NCBI GenBank assembly: GCA_018715495.1
Contig: DVLO01000044.1
Location: 1-64,000 of the forward strand
Origin: Candidatus Limihabitans stercoravium
Lineage (GTDB): Bacteria > Bacillota > Clostridia > Christensenellales > CAG-314
Length of the DNA stretch: 64,000 nucleotides
Reading direction: 5' to 3'
Part shown: piece by piece, positions 51,488 to 60,167 of the stretch
How the letters are laid out: each line of letters starts with the position of its first letter
How positions within the stretch are numbered: the stretch's first letter is position 1
Translations under genes and position numbers: made by a program
The notes under the pieces: generated by a model
Told to the model about the DNA's origin: nothing
Database searches by the model: none
Seen by the model: only the letters and a program-made list of their open reading frames with translations

Positions 51488-53650
51488 ATGAAAAAAAACA
51501 AATTATGGCAAGTGGCAATATGTTTTGTACTAATATTGTCAATGTGCTTTCCGTTGCTTGCGGGATGCACCCCTGCACAATCTTCAAGTTTCCATGTAGG
51601 CACTACTGCTCCTGCTGACGACTTGGGTCAAAAGGGGGATTTCTACTTCAACAAAACAACAAGTGAGTTGTTCTACAAGACTGATGCCTGGGAGAAGGTA
51701 GCTGACCTCAAGGGGCAGCAAGGACAACCCGGACAAACCGGTGAACAAGGAGTAGGCGTTACCGACGTTGCACTGGTTGACGGTGAAATCATTGTAACAC
51801 TCAGCAACGGTGAAAAAATCAATGTAGGTCCTTTGCCGACTGACGAATCGCAACAACCCGAATTCAGCGAAACGGATGCAAAAAATGCTTTCTACGCTAA
51901 AATGAAGGAAAAGGCAGCCAGCTTCGGAATCGACACCGACAGACTGACATTCAACAGTGCAATCAGCGAAAGTTCCGGCTCTATAACTTCTCGTGACATG
52001 GCGAAAATGGGTGTTATGGCAATGGGCTACGACGAGCTTGTAAAAATTTGGAACCAACACAAATACACCTTCACTACTTCCGAAGTGGTCAAGACAATTA
52101 CGGTAGAATCCACATTCATGGAAGGTGACTACGGACACTATCTTTCCGATCACTATTACGTACTGGGAGGAAAAACAGGTAGTCTTGCCAAAACCAGCGC
52201 AGGCACTCCTGTTACTTGCATTGTAGTGGCGGTCAAGGGACCGAACGACGCTACGTTTGTGGGATTTATTTCAGGCAAGTTCCGTGATACGGACAGCCAG
52301 AACAGATTCCGCCTTGCAAAAACAGCTTTTGACATAGCCAGTCAAAAATATCTTGACAAAAATGCCGACACTTCGGCATTGGAAGAAACATTGCCCAGTG
52401 ACTGCATGATAACAATACTGTCTCTGCCCCAAACAGGAAATCTGCTTTCGTATAACTACTACGACTGGTATGCAGAGGACAGTCCGTATCTGGTATACGA
52501 TAAAAACGGAACAATGCCCTACTACACGGCAAGTTCGTGGAAAATACTCACTTGCATGACTGCCCTTGATTACATTGCCGATCTGGACGAAACATTGACC
52601 ATTACCGAAAGCTGTATAAAATCCGGATCCGGTCCGGTGTTTGACGGAGGAGAAGTTATTACCTACCGTGACGCATTGCATCTTATATTGCTTCCCTCTT
52701 CCAATACCACCTGCGTTGCAATAGCTGCGGCTGTCGGTCAAAAAATATTGCAACACGAATCTTCCGTCAGCGGAGGTCCTGTATACAGCCCTGTAGGAGA
52801 AGGGGACTTCGGTTTTGACACAGCACCCGTAGTATCAGTTTCCGAGGCAAAATCCAATCCCGATACAGGAATGCCGGTCAAAGTACGTGGCGTCGTGATC
52901 GGTGCTACCAACACTTACGACAACAGCACCAGCACGGTAATGCTCATAAAGGACGAGCAGTCCAACGAAATCTGCGGCGTGGCGAAAGCATTGACTACCA
53001 AAAGTGCTTTTGAAACCAATCTTCCCTTCGAGATAGGCGATATAGTAGAAATACCTGTCATCTGCGAAGTGGTTCCTGGAAATTTCAGCTACGGCGGCGA
53101 ACACAACAAACTGACATTCACATGGTTCGGTGATCGTTTCGACTCGACAGACCCCACACCGTTTGTAACCAAGTACAGGGTCGGCCACACCGACAACTTC
53201 GCAATTGACAAAGAACAGGTAACAACCGTCATCGACTCACAGGAAGACCTTGAAGCATTCTGCAACAGAGAATCAGGTCTGCACTGGGAAATCGTAATTC
53301 TCAGAGGTACAACAGAACAACCGCTCAAAGCCGTTACAGGCGCAGCTACTGCCAGCGGTAAAGAAGACAAGGACATGAAGCGTGAATACATCAGAATCTT
53401 CTTCGACAATCCGACAAGTATTGACGAGCAAAAAGTAGGAAAAACGTCTCCAAGTCTCAGTAACTTCGGAAACCTTCACAATCTGCCTGACCTACTGAGC
53501 ACAATGATGTTCAATCAGACGGAATACGCACAGGAAGATTTTACACAACCTTACACATTTGTAGGCGATGTGTACTGTCTGGTGATAGGCGGTTCTACTG
53601 CATATTACCACTTTATCGTACCCGATGCTTCCTGCATTGTTCCGGCTTGA
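51488..53650 (+). CDS. Lipoprotein with a circularly permuted D-Ala-D-Ala carboxypeptidase (S11-like) domain and a C-terminal OB-fold-like domain
   Basis: The 720-residue product has a lipoprotein signal (L-L-A-G-C, Cys27), a G-D-F-Y-F-N-K-T-T-S segment and a short collagen-like stretch of five G-x-x triplets (about 76-90). In S11 enzymes the order is SxxK, SxN, then KTG. Here the half with S-R-D-M-A-K-M (168-174) and G-G-K-T-G (227-231) comes first. The half with A-S-S-W-K (SxxK, Ser349/Lys352), L-D-E-T-L and L-L-P-S-S-N (SxN, 404-406) comes second. All three catalytic motifs are kept, so activity on peptidoglycan stem peptides is plausible. Residues about 445-550 resemble an OB-fold (V-R-G-V-V-I, then E-I-G-D-I-V-E-I-P). 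Confidence 0.82.
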   Translation: MKKNKLWQVAICFVLILSMCFPLLAGCTPAQSSSFHVGTTAPADDLGQKGDFYFNKTTSELFYKTDAWEKVADLKGQQGQPGQTGEQGVGVTDVALVDGEIIVTLSNGEKINVGPLPTDESQQPEFSETDAKNAFYAKMKEKAASFGIDTDRLTFNSAISESSGSITSRDMAKMGVMAMGYDELVKIWNQHKYTFTTSEVVKTITVESTFMEGDYGHYLSDHYYVLGGKTGSLAKTSAGTPVTCIVVAVKGPNDATFVGFISGKFRDTDSQNRFRLAKTAFDIASQKYLDKNADTSALEETLPSDCMITILSLPQTGNLLSYNYYDWYAEDSPYLVYDKNGTMPYYTASSWKILTCMTALDYIADLDETLTITESCIKSGSGPVFDGGEVITYRDALHLILLPSSNTTCVAIAAAVGQKILQHESSVSGGPVYSPVGEGDFGFDTAPVVSVSEAKSNPDTGMPVKVRGVVIGATNTYDNSTSTVMLIKDEQSNEICGVAKALTTKSAFETNLPFEIGDIVEIPVICEVVPGNFSYGGEHNKLTFTWFGDRFDSTDPTPFVTKYRVGHTDNFAIDKEQVTTVIDSQEDLEAFCNRESGLHWEIVILRGTTEQPLKAVTGAATASGKEDKDMKREYIRIFFDNPTSIDEQKVGKTSPSLSNFGNLHNLPDLLSTMMFNQTEYAQEDFTQPYTFVGDVYCLVIGGSTAYYHFIVPDASCIVPA

Positions 53651-53667
53651 TAAGTTTTCTCCATAAA

Positions 53668-53704
53668 AACACAGGGGACGCAATCTGCGTCCCCTGTGTT
53701 TTTT
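53668..53704. terminator. Bidirectional terminator between convergent genes
   Basis: AACACAGGGGACGCA pairs with TGCGTCCCCTGTGTT, a perfect 15-bp stem with a 3-base loop and T-tracts on both strands. Confidence 0.95.
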
Positions 53705-53724
53705 ATACACTTTTAAAATTTAAT

Positions 53725-54528
53725 TTACTTTACCGCAACAATGTTGCTGTCAGGCATTCTGACTTCATCTTCGCTCATTTCAAGATACTGCACAATATCA
53801 CGGATGAGTCTCGGACTGTTGTTTGTAAGAAACAGAGCATGACCTACGTCGTCATATAATTTCAATTTGTGGTAGGTAAAGAAATCGCACACGAAGTCTG
53901 CCGATGATCTTGGGACAAGTTCATCAAGCTTACCCCACACCACCATTGCAGGAACATCAATACTTTGCCTTTCCTTCAATGCGTCGTTACACAACTTCAT
54001 TAGATCTCTGAACACACTGTACGTGTGACTGTTTATATTTGGTAAAATTCGTCTTATTCCTATACGAATAGACAACAAGCTGTTGTTGCGGTAAGGTTTC
54101 AAGTAGTCGTTTGCCTCTCTCATACGTGCGGCGACAGCCCCGTTTGAATTCTGGTACTTCTCGTTGTAGGTCTTGAAGTAAAAGGACAGCATGGCAAACA
54201 ACGAACGGAAATTGAGATATTTGTTGGAAGGTGCGCACAATACTGCACGGTGCACATCCCTTACCGAACAAAGATAGGAAGTCAATGCTCCGCCCATAGA
54301 AAAGCCGATGACATCTACCTGGTCGTACTTTTCACGCAACATGTCGTAATCGGAACGGACTGTCGCAAGCGTATCCGCAACGTTAAATTCGTTGAAGTTG
54401 ACCTTACCGTTGTGTCCGGGAATCTTACACTTGTAAACGCAATCGTAGTCGCCCAAGCTGTCGTAGAGATCACCGAAATCCGCCACGTCTGTCAGAAAAC
54501 CGTGTATTGTCATCACTGCCTTGCTCAT
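53725..54528 (-). CDS. Alpha/beta-hydrolase (esterase/lipase-like)
   Basis: ATG 54528 behind AGGAGG gives 267 residues. The fold is shown by H-G-F near residue 9 (oxyanion hole), the nucleophile elbow G-F-S-M-G-G, the V-W-G-K-L-D-E-L-V segment with the acid, and the final D-V-G-H-A-L with the catalytic His. It resembles monoacylglycerol lipases or carboxylesterases, and the substrate is unknown. There is no signal peptide. It follows ung by 11 bases and is likely in the same operon. Confidence 0.85.
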   Translation of the reverse strand: MSKAVMTIHGFLTDVADFGDLYDSLGDYDCVYKCKIPGHNGKVNFNEFNVADTLATVRSDYDMLREKYDQVDVIGFSMGGALTSYLCSVRDVHRAVLCAPSNKYLNFRSLFAMLSFYFKTYNEKYQNSNGAVAARMREANDYLKPYRNNSLLSIRIGIRRILPNINSHTYSVFRDLMKLCNDALKERQSIDVPAMVVWGKLDELVPRSSADFVCDFFTYHKLKLYDDVGHALFLTNNSPRLIRDIVQYLEMSEDEVRMPDSNIVAVK

Positions 54529-54539
54529 AAAGACCTCCT

Positions 54540-55202
54540 TTACCACCTGATTTCCCTATCTTGAAGTGCAAGAAAATCGTTGGCTTTGCTGAAATGCCTA
54601 CAACCGAAAAATCCGTGATAAGCCGACAACGGACTGGGATGTGCGGCGGTAAGCACAAGATGTTGTCTGCCTGTAATCAACCTGCGTTTAGAGATTGCAT
54701 TGTTTCCCCACAGCATGAACACCACTCCACGCTCTCTGTTGTTGAGATATTTTATTACAGAATCGGTAAATATTTCCCAACCCTTGCCCTTGTGTGAATT
54801 GGAAAGACCTGCTTCCACCGTCAGTACGGTGTTTAGCAACAGTACTCCCTGATCCGCCCAAGGTGTGAGATTTCCACCCTTGATCATGCTGTCGTAACCA
54901 AGATCATCCTTTATTTCCTTTCTGATGTTTACAAGACTTTGAGGAGGACGCACTCCGTCGGGCACGGAAAAAGCCAATCCCATTGCCTGCCCGGGATTGA
55001 TGTAGGGATCCTGCCCAAGTATTACGACGTTTACCTCATCGGGACTTGTTGTGTCAAAAGCATTTAAAATCAGCTGCTTGGGTGGGTAGATTGCCTTCGT
55101 TCGGTATTCTTCAACAAGAAATCTCTTCAGTTCGACAAAGTAAGGCTGACTGAACTGTTCTTTAAACAATTCTTCCCATCCGTTGTAGTATCTGTCTTTC
55201 AT
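54540..55202 (-). CDS. ung: Uracil-DNA glycosylase
   Basis: The 220-residue product has the family-1 UDG motifs: G-Q-D-P-Y with the catalytic Asp, G-L-A-F-S-V, L-L-N-T-V-L-T-V, and H-P-S-P-L-S-A-Y with the catalytic His. It removes uracil from DNA to start base-excision repair. Length and motif order are normal. It lies 6 bases after a small membrane gene, with the hydrolase gene following. Confidence 0.96.
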   Translation of the reverse strand: MKDRYYNGWEELFKEQFSQPYFVELKRFLVEEYRTKAIYPPKQLILNAFDTTSPDEVNVVILGQDPYINPGQAMGLAFSVPDGVRPPQSLVNIRKEIKDDLGYDSMIKGGNLTPWADQGVLLLNTVLTVEAGLSNSHKGKGWEIFTDSVIKYLNNRERGVVFMLWGNNAISKRRLITGRQHLVLTAAHPSPLSAYHGFFGCRHFSKANDFLALQDREIRW

Positions 55203-55208
55203 CTTAAA

Positions 55209-55640
55209 TTACACTTTCTTGATGAGAATTGAATTGGAAACACCTGATATTGTGTCACCTTCAGCAAGATAAATACTGTCGTCCTTAGAAAATTCACGGA
55301 CAAGACCGTTGAATCTTACGTTGAACTTTTCTTCGCTTTCGATACTGCTTTCTACAATGTACTTACCTGTGGAAATCTGTCCCTGTGCACCTGCACTGTA
55401 AATGACGTTGCGGGCAAGTACGTAAAATTCGCCACGCATTTCCATTTCTTCAAGATATTCACTTGCGGTCTGTACTTTTTCGCCCTTATCTTCCTTAGTC
55501 TTCAACTTACCTTTGTTTCCACGAATGATGTATACAGCAAGGGCTATTGCCACAATCAGAGCAATTGCACACACAACGGCAAGTATAGTCACATAGGTTT
55601 CCAATCCTGATTCATCCAGAGCCAAAAACAACATTGACAT
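55209..55640 (-). CDS. Small single-pass membrane protein, unknown function
   Basis: The 143-residue product has one hydrophobic helix (about 15-44), a Lys/Glu-rich stretch and a beta-rich C-terminal domain (about 72-143). GGAGGAG precedes the first of two ATG codons. It leads the operon with ung and the hydrolase. No family was recognised. Confidence 0.65.
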   Translation of the reverse strand: MSMLFLALDESGLETYVTILAVVCAIALIVAIALAVYIIRGNKGKLKTKEDKGEKVQTASEYLEEMEMRGEFYVLARNVIYSAGAQGQISTGKYIVESSIESEEKFNVRFNGLVREFSKDDSIYLAEGDTISGVSNSILIKKV

Positions 55641-55669
55641 ATTCGTACTCCTCCAATGTACTTTTTACC

Positions 55670-55698
55670 ATTGTATCACACCGCAAAACAAAGTGCAA
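55670..55698 (-). promoter_or_regulatory. Promoter of the 55640-ung-hydrolase operon
   Basis: On the minus strand TTGCAC (55698-55693) and TACAAT (55675-55670) with 17 bases between. Confidence 0.65.
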
Positions 55699-55910
55699 CA
55701 CTTACGCCGATTATTATATATTGTATAAATTAAACACATTGTAACGCACATTTTATTTAAAAATTAATCAATATCTCAATTTTTATCGATCTTCCGGGCA
55801 TATAGGCTAATCAGACATAAAGCTAACTGTTGTTTTTACAACGGTTTCCACTGTTTCACAAACGCTTTACCAAAATATTTAAATGGACGTTTCGCTGCCA
55901 GAACAAAAAA

Positions 55911-55936
55911 AGTACGCCTGCTGAAACAGGCGTACT
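55911..55936 (-). terminator. Terminator of the adhE operon
   Basis: AGTACGCCTG and CAGGCGTACT form a 10-bp stem with a 6-base loop, followed on the minus strand by seven T. Confidence 0.92.
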
Positions 55937-55949
55937 GTAAAAATTGTTG

Positions 55950-56699
55950 TTATTCGTAATCTACTACGTTTATCCACTTCAAGAGGAAATCTCTTTCTTC
56001 CTTGTTGCCCTTGACAAGCTGTGTTGCGGCAACAATGGGGATGCACTTCTGAACGTATCTCTTGTCGGTGTTGGTCTTGGTGCAGAACAAGTCAAGATAC
56101 TGTTCCGCAAGAGCTTCCTTGCCTTCAAGATAGAACAGCAAGTAGGTGCGTGCAACGTCCATTGATGCGTTACCTTGCGTTGCGTGCGACCAGTCGATGA
56201 CAAAGGGTGTGCCGTCGTTGTCAATGATTACGTTACTTGGGTTGAAGTCACCGTGACAAACCTTCTTGTGACGGGGCAACGCTTCAAGACGTGTGTGAAG
56301 TTCGTACTTGGTTGCAGCGTCAAGATCGGTCATGTCAATCTTGCGGGACATCTTGTCCTTTTGCTTTGTGAGCAACGGGCTTACTTGCTTGTGTATCCAC
56401 AGTTGAATTTCAACAAATTTGTTGAGATACTTGTCAATTTCTTCGGGATGTTCTTCCATCAATTGTGCAAGAGTCTTTCCCTTGACGTAAGACAATGTGA
56501 TTGCCCACTTGCCTTCACGCTTGCTTACTTCCAACAAGGAAGGAACATTTACTTCCGTTTCTTCGATACGTGCGTGGTTCAACGCTTCGTTCAACACCAT
56601 TGCCGTGTTGTATTCGTAGTCAAACACCTTGATGATCTTGTCATCGGCAAGATAGATTTGCTTGTCCTTGCGGGTGACAATGAGTTTTTCCTTCGACAT
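55950..56699 (-). CDS. Aminoglycoside-phosphotransferase-like kinase
   Basis: The 249-residue product has the APH fold signatures: the catalytic loop C-H-G-D-F-N-P-S-N-V and the metal-binding I-D-W-S-H-A. Its ATP-binding N-lobe has a Lys in I-K-V-F-D-Y. Members phosphorylate small molecules such as choline, fructosamines or aminoglycosides, and the substrate here is unknown. It starts 3 bases after the adhE stop, so it is co-transcribed with adhE, which argues for a metabolic rather than resistance role. Confidence 0.82.
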   Translation of the reverse strand: MSKEKLIVTRKDKQIYLADDKIIKVFDYEYNTAMVLNEALNHARIEETEVNVPSLLEVSKREGKWAITLSYVKGKTLAQLMEEHPEEIDKYLNKFVEIQLWIHKQVSPLLTKQKDKMSRKIDMTDLDAATKYELHTRLEALPRHKKVCHGDFNPSNVIIDNDGTPFVIDWSHATQGNASMDVARTYLLFYLEGKEALAEQYLDLFCTKTNTDKRYVQKCIPIVAATQLVKGNKEERDFLLKWINVVDYE

Positions 56700-56702
56700 A
56701 TT

Positions 56703-59297
56703 TTATTCCTCCTTTCCGTAGTAAGCGTCAAGATACATCTGCTTGATTTCGCTCATCAATGGGTAACGTGGGTTTGCACCGGTGCATTGGTCATCGAATG
56801 CCTGTTCGGTCATTTCGTCCAACTTTTCAAGGAAGTACTTTTCATCAACGCCGTATTCCTTGATAGATTTCTTGATACCTACCGATTGTTTCAGTTCGTT
56901 GATTGCCTTGATGAGGTTGTCAAGTTTTTCATTGTCGTTCTTGCCCTTCAACCCCATCATGTCGGCAATTTCGGCGTATCTTGACAATGTGTGCGGGTAA
57001 GCATATTGAGGGAACGTACCCATCTTTTTAGGTGTTTCGCTTGCATTGAAACGCATTACATATGTGATGAGCAAGGCGTTGGCGACACCGTGAGGAAGGT
57101 GATGGAACGCACCCAGCTTGTGAGCCATTGAGTGGCATACACCAAGGAAAGCATTTGCAAAAGCCATACCTGCCATTGTAGCAGCGTTAGCCATCTTTTC
57201 ACGGGCAAGAATGTTGCTTCCGTCGTTATAAGCTGTTGGCAGATACTCAAAAATAGTCTTTATAGAACGCAATGCAAGACCGTCGGTGTAGTCTGTTGCA
57301 AGCATTGATGCGTAAGCCTCAAGGTCGTGAGTCAATGCGTCGATACCCGATGCGCTTGTCAGTCCCTTGGGTGAAGACATCATGAGATCGCAGTCTACAA
57401 TTGCCATGTCGGGCAACAGTTCGTAGTCGGCAAGAGGATACTTGGTTCCGCTGTTTTCGTCAGTAATTACCGCAAAAGGTGTAACTTCCGAACCTGTACC
57501 TGCAGATGTGGGAACGGCTACAAAGTACGCCTTTTCGCCCATCTTGGGGAAGGTATAAATACGTTTTCTGATGTCGGAGAAACGCATTGCCATGTCCATG
57601 AAGTCTGCTTCGGGGTGTTCGTAGAGTACCCACATGATCTTTCCGGCGTCCATTGCCGAACCGCCGCCCAATGCGATGATACAGTCAGGTTGGAATGCAC
57701 GCATTTGTTCCGCACCTGCCTTGGCACTCTTCAGAGTGGGGTCAGGCTCAACATCGAAGAATGTTGCGTGTTGCACTCCGTAACTGTTCAACTTGTCGGT
57801 GATGCACTTGGTAAAACCGTTGCTGAACAGGAAGTTGTCTGTTACTATAAACACCTTTTTCTTACCCATTGCGACAATTTCGTCAAGGGCAACGGGAAGG
57901 CATCCCTTCTTGATATAGATTTTTTCCGGTGCTTTAAACCACAACATGTTTTCTCTCCTTTCCGCAACTGTCTTGATGTTCAAGAGGTGCTTTACCCCTA
58001 CGTTTTCCGACACGGAGTTACCACCCCATGATCCGCAGCCCAATGTCAAGGAAGGAGCAAGACGGAAGTTGTACAGGTCACCGATACCGCCCTGTGCAGA
58101 CGGTGTGTTGATGAGAATACGGCAAGCCTTCATTGTGTTGTAGAAACTTGCTGTCTTTTCCGTTTCTTTGTGCTGATCGATGTAAAGAGAAGCTGTGTGA
58201 CCAAGACCGCCGTCTTCAACAAGTCTTTCCGCCTTTTTCAATGCGTCATTGAAATCCGACGCCTTGTACATTGCAAGTACGGGAGACAGCTTTTCGTGAG
58301 CAAATTCTTCCGACAATTCAACGCTTTCCACTTCACCGATGAGTATCTTGGTGTCAGTCGGAACTTCAACGCCCGACAACTGTGCAATGCGGTAAGCCGA
58401 TTGTCCTACAATCTTGGCATTCAACGAACCGTTGATGATGATTGTCTTTCTTACCTTGTCCTTTTCTTCGTCGTTTAAGAAGTAGCAACCTCTTTGTTGA
58501 AATTCCTTCTTGACCTTGTTGTAGACGTCACTAAGTGCAATTACCGACTGTTCGGAAGCGCAAATCATACCGTTGTCGAATGTCTTGCTGTGAATGATGG
58601 AGTTTACTGCCAACAGTATGTCGGCACTGCTGTCGATGATGGCAGGAGTGTTACCTGCGCCTACACCCAATGCAGGTTTACCTGATGAGTAAGCCGCACG
58701 TACCATTCCGGGACCGCCCGTTGCAAGGATGATGTCCGATTCCTTCATCAGCATGTTGGTCAGTTCAAGGCTGGGTACATCGATCCAACTTACAATGCCT
58801 TCCGGAGCACCTGCCTTAACGGCTGCTTCCAACACCACTTTAGCTGCTGCAATTGTCGATTGCTTAGCTCTTGGGTGAGGACTGATGATGATACCGTTGC
58901 GTGTCTTCAATGCAAGCAACACCTTGAATATTGCAGTAGATGTGGGGTTGGTTGTGGGGATTACAGCCCCAACTAATCCGATTGGTTCGGCAATCTTTCT
59001 GATTCCGTAAACCTTGTCTTCTTCTATAACTCCGCATGTCTTGGTATTGCGGTAAGCGTTGTAAATGTATTCCGATGCGTAGTGATTCTTGATTACCTTG
59101 TCTTCAACGATACCCATGCCCGTTTCTTCAACAGCCAGTTTCGCCAAAGGAATACGTGCCTTGTTAGCGGCAGTCGCAGCGGCAAGGAAAATTGCGTCTA
59201 CCTGCTGCTGTGTGAATGTGGCGTATTGTTTCTGAGCGTTGCGCACAACCTCAAATTCCTTAGCCAATGATTCCACACTGTCTACAAATGTCTTCAT
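56703..59297 (-). CDS. adhE: Bifunctional acetaldehyde-CoA/alcohol dehydrogenase
   Basis: ATG 59297 behind AAAGGGGG gives 864 residues, the usual AdhE length. The N-terminal aldehyde dehydrogenase half reduces acetyl-CoA to acetaldehyde and has G-A-G-N-T-P-A and the catalytic Cys in N-G-M-I-C-A-S-E. The iron-dependent alcohol dehydrogenase half makes ethanol, with G-G-G-S-A-M-D, T-S-A-G-T-G-S-E and the metal His cluster H-S-M-A-H-K-L and H-H-L-P-H-G. It regenerates NAD+ in fermentation and normally assembles into spirosome filaments. No Rex-type operator was recognised upstream. Confidence 0.96.
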   Translation of the reverse strand: MKTFVDSVESLAKEFEVVRNAQKQYATFTQQQVDAIFLAAATAANKARIPLAKLAVEETGMGIVEDKVIKNHYASEYIYNAYRNTKTCGVIEEDKVYGIRKIAEPIGLVGAVIPTTNPTSTAIFKVLLALKTRNGIIISPHPRAKQSTIAAAKVVLEAAVKAGAPEGIVSWIDVPSLELTNMLMKESDIILATGGPGMVRAAYSSGKPALGVGAGNTPAIIDSSADILLAVNSIIHSKTFDNGMICASEQSVIALSDVYNKVKKEFQQRGCYFLNDEEKDKVRKTIIINGSLNAKIVGQSAYRIAQLSGVEVPTDTKILIGEVESVELSEEFAHEKLSPVLAMYKASDFNDALKKAERLVEDGGLGHTASLYIDQHKETEKTASFYNTMKACRILINTPSAQGGIGDLYNFRLAPSLTLGCGSWGGNSVSENVGVKHLLNIKTVAERRENMLWFKAPEKIYIKKGCLPVALDEIVAMGKKKVFIVTDNFLFSNGFTKCITDKLNSYGVQHATFFDVEPDPTLKSAKAGAEQMRAFQPDCIIALGGGSAMDAGKIMWVLYEHPEADFMDMAMRFSDIRKRIYTFPKMGEKAYFVAVPTSAGTGSEVTPFAVITDENSGTKYPLADYELLPDMAIVDCDLMMSSPKGLTSASGIDALTHDLEAYASMLATDYTDGLALRSIKTIFEYLPTAYNDGSNILAREKMANAATMAGMAFANAFLGVCHSMAHKLGAFHHLPHGVANALLITYVMRFNASETPKKMGTFPQYAYPHTLSRYAEIADMMGLKGKNDNEKLDNLIKAINELKQSVGIKKSIKEYGVDEKYFLEKLDEMTEQAFDDQCTGANPRYPLMSEIKQMYLDAYYGKEE

Positions 59298-59354
59298 AAA
59301 TCCCCCTTTCGGACGTTGCCGTCCCTTTACGTTACTGTTTTTCAAACATTAACT

Positions 59355-59382
59355 ATTATATGTTTTTTTACGCAACTGGCAA
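59355..59382 (-). promoter_or_regulatory. Promoter of adhE
   Basis: On the minus strand TTGCCA (59382-59377) and TATAAT (59360-59355) with 16 bases between. The leader is about 50 bases. Confidence 0.65.
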
Positions 59383-59718
59383 CTGAATAAGCCCATAAGA
59401 AGAATACCGATATTTTATTAATCCATAAGATTTGTTTATTATATTTTATTTTCGCATGATTTCGATTATATCCGTAAAATGATTTTTCCACAGCAGAAAA
59501 GACATAAAATTCAAGTAATGACAGTTTTGTGCAATTTTTGCCAAATGAAATGCAGACAAAACGACTACAAATTACACTTCGCTTGAAAAAATGTAAATTA
59601 CCGTTTTAAAGGCTGATTTTAAAGGTGCTGATGCAATAAAATGTAAATTCTTACACTAATCTACCGTTGAAATTTACAGATTGAAAGACAGCAATATTCA
59701 AACAACAGAGTTTTAAAA

Positions 59719-59749
59719 AATTGCAGTCGTTGTTACTACGACCGCAATT
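59719..59749 (-). terminator. Terminator of the 59774 gene
   Basis: AATTGCAGTCGT pairs with ACGACCGCAATT with one mismatch, followed on the minus strand by a T-tract. Confidence 0.8.
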
Positions 59750-59773
59750 GAGATTTTATAAAACAACTGCAAT

Positions 59774-59977
59774 TTAATTGTTGTTTTCGAAGTCAAGGTA
59801 CTCCAGAGCTTCTTCAGCGGTAGACAGCCTTGTTTCGGAAGGGGAAACAAGTATCACCAACGGAAGTCCTACACATGAATTCACTTTATATATCGGAACA
59901 TACACTTGGTAATCTTTCCAATCCTTGCCCCTTTTTACCCCATCTGCTGACAATTGTTCAATAAGTTGTTGTATCAT
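59774..59977 (-). CDS. Small conserved-looking protein, unknown function
   Basis: ATG 59977 stands behind a full AGGAGG, and a terminator follows the stop, so this 67-residue gene is probably real. It begins with an amphipathic helix (M-I-Q-Q-L-I-E-Q-L). The middle is Y-Q-V-Y-V-P-I-Y and G-L-P-L-V-I-L-V, and the tail is acidic with A-E-E-A-L-E-Y-L-D. A small alpha/beta cytoplasmic protein is predicted. No family was recognised. Confidence 0.6.
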   Translation of the reverse strand: MIQQLIEQLSADGVKRGKDWKDYQVYVPIYKVNSCVGLPLVILVSPSETRLSTAEEALEYLDFENNN

Positions 59978-60135
59978 TTAAAAACCTCCTTGAAACATTT
60001 GTTTAGCCACTATTGTCGTTATTGCAAAAACACCACAATCAGCTGTGCCACACAAGTATATCACATTGTTTACTTCAATTCAATACCTGCTTTTAAAATT
60101 ACTGCCTACAATTTGCACCACACCGCAACAAAAAA

Positions 60136-60160
60136 GCAGGACGACACAATGCCGTCCTGC
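60136..60160 (-). terminator. Terminator of the large repeat-protein gene
   Basis: GCAGGACG and CGTCCTGC form an 8-bp stem with a 9-base loop, followed on the minus strand by a T-tract. Confidence 0.85.
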
Positions 60161-60167
60161 CATTTAA

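Larger units (their letters stand above)
55641..55949. other. Gap upstream of the ung operon
   Basis: It holds the ung-operon promoter at one end and the adhE-operon terminator at the other. The AT-rich middle shows nothing else. Confidence 0.5.
59298..59773. other. AT-rich gap upstream of adhE
   Basis: Besides the adhE promoter and the terminator at 59719-59749 I see no gene. AAAATGTAAATT or close variants occur twice (around 59590 and 59639), as does TTTAAAGGnnnTGAT-like sequence near 59610-59635. Their meaning is unclear. Confidence 0.4.

Noticed and set aside
59298-59773. Rex redox-sensor operator upstream of adhE
   Set aside because: No TTGTTAA-n4-TTAACAA-like palindrome was found, only an ordinary promoter.
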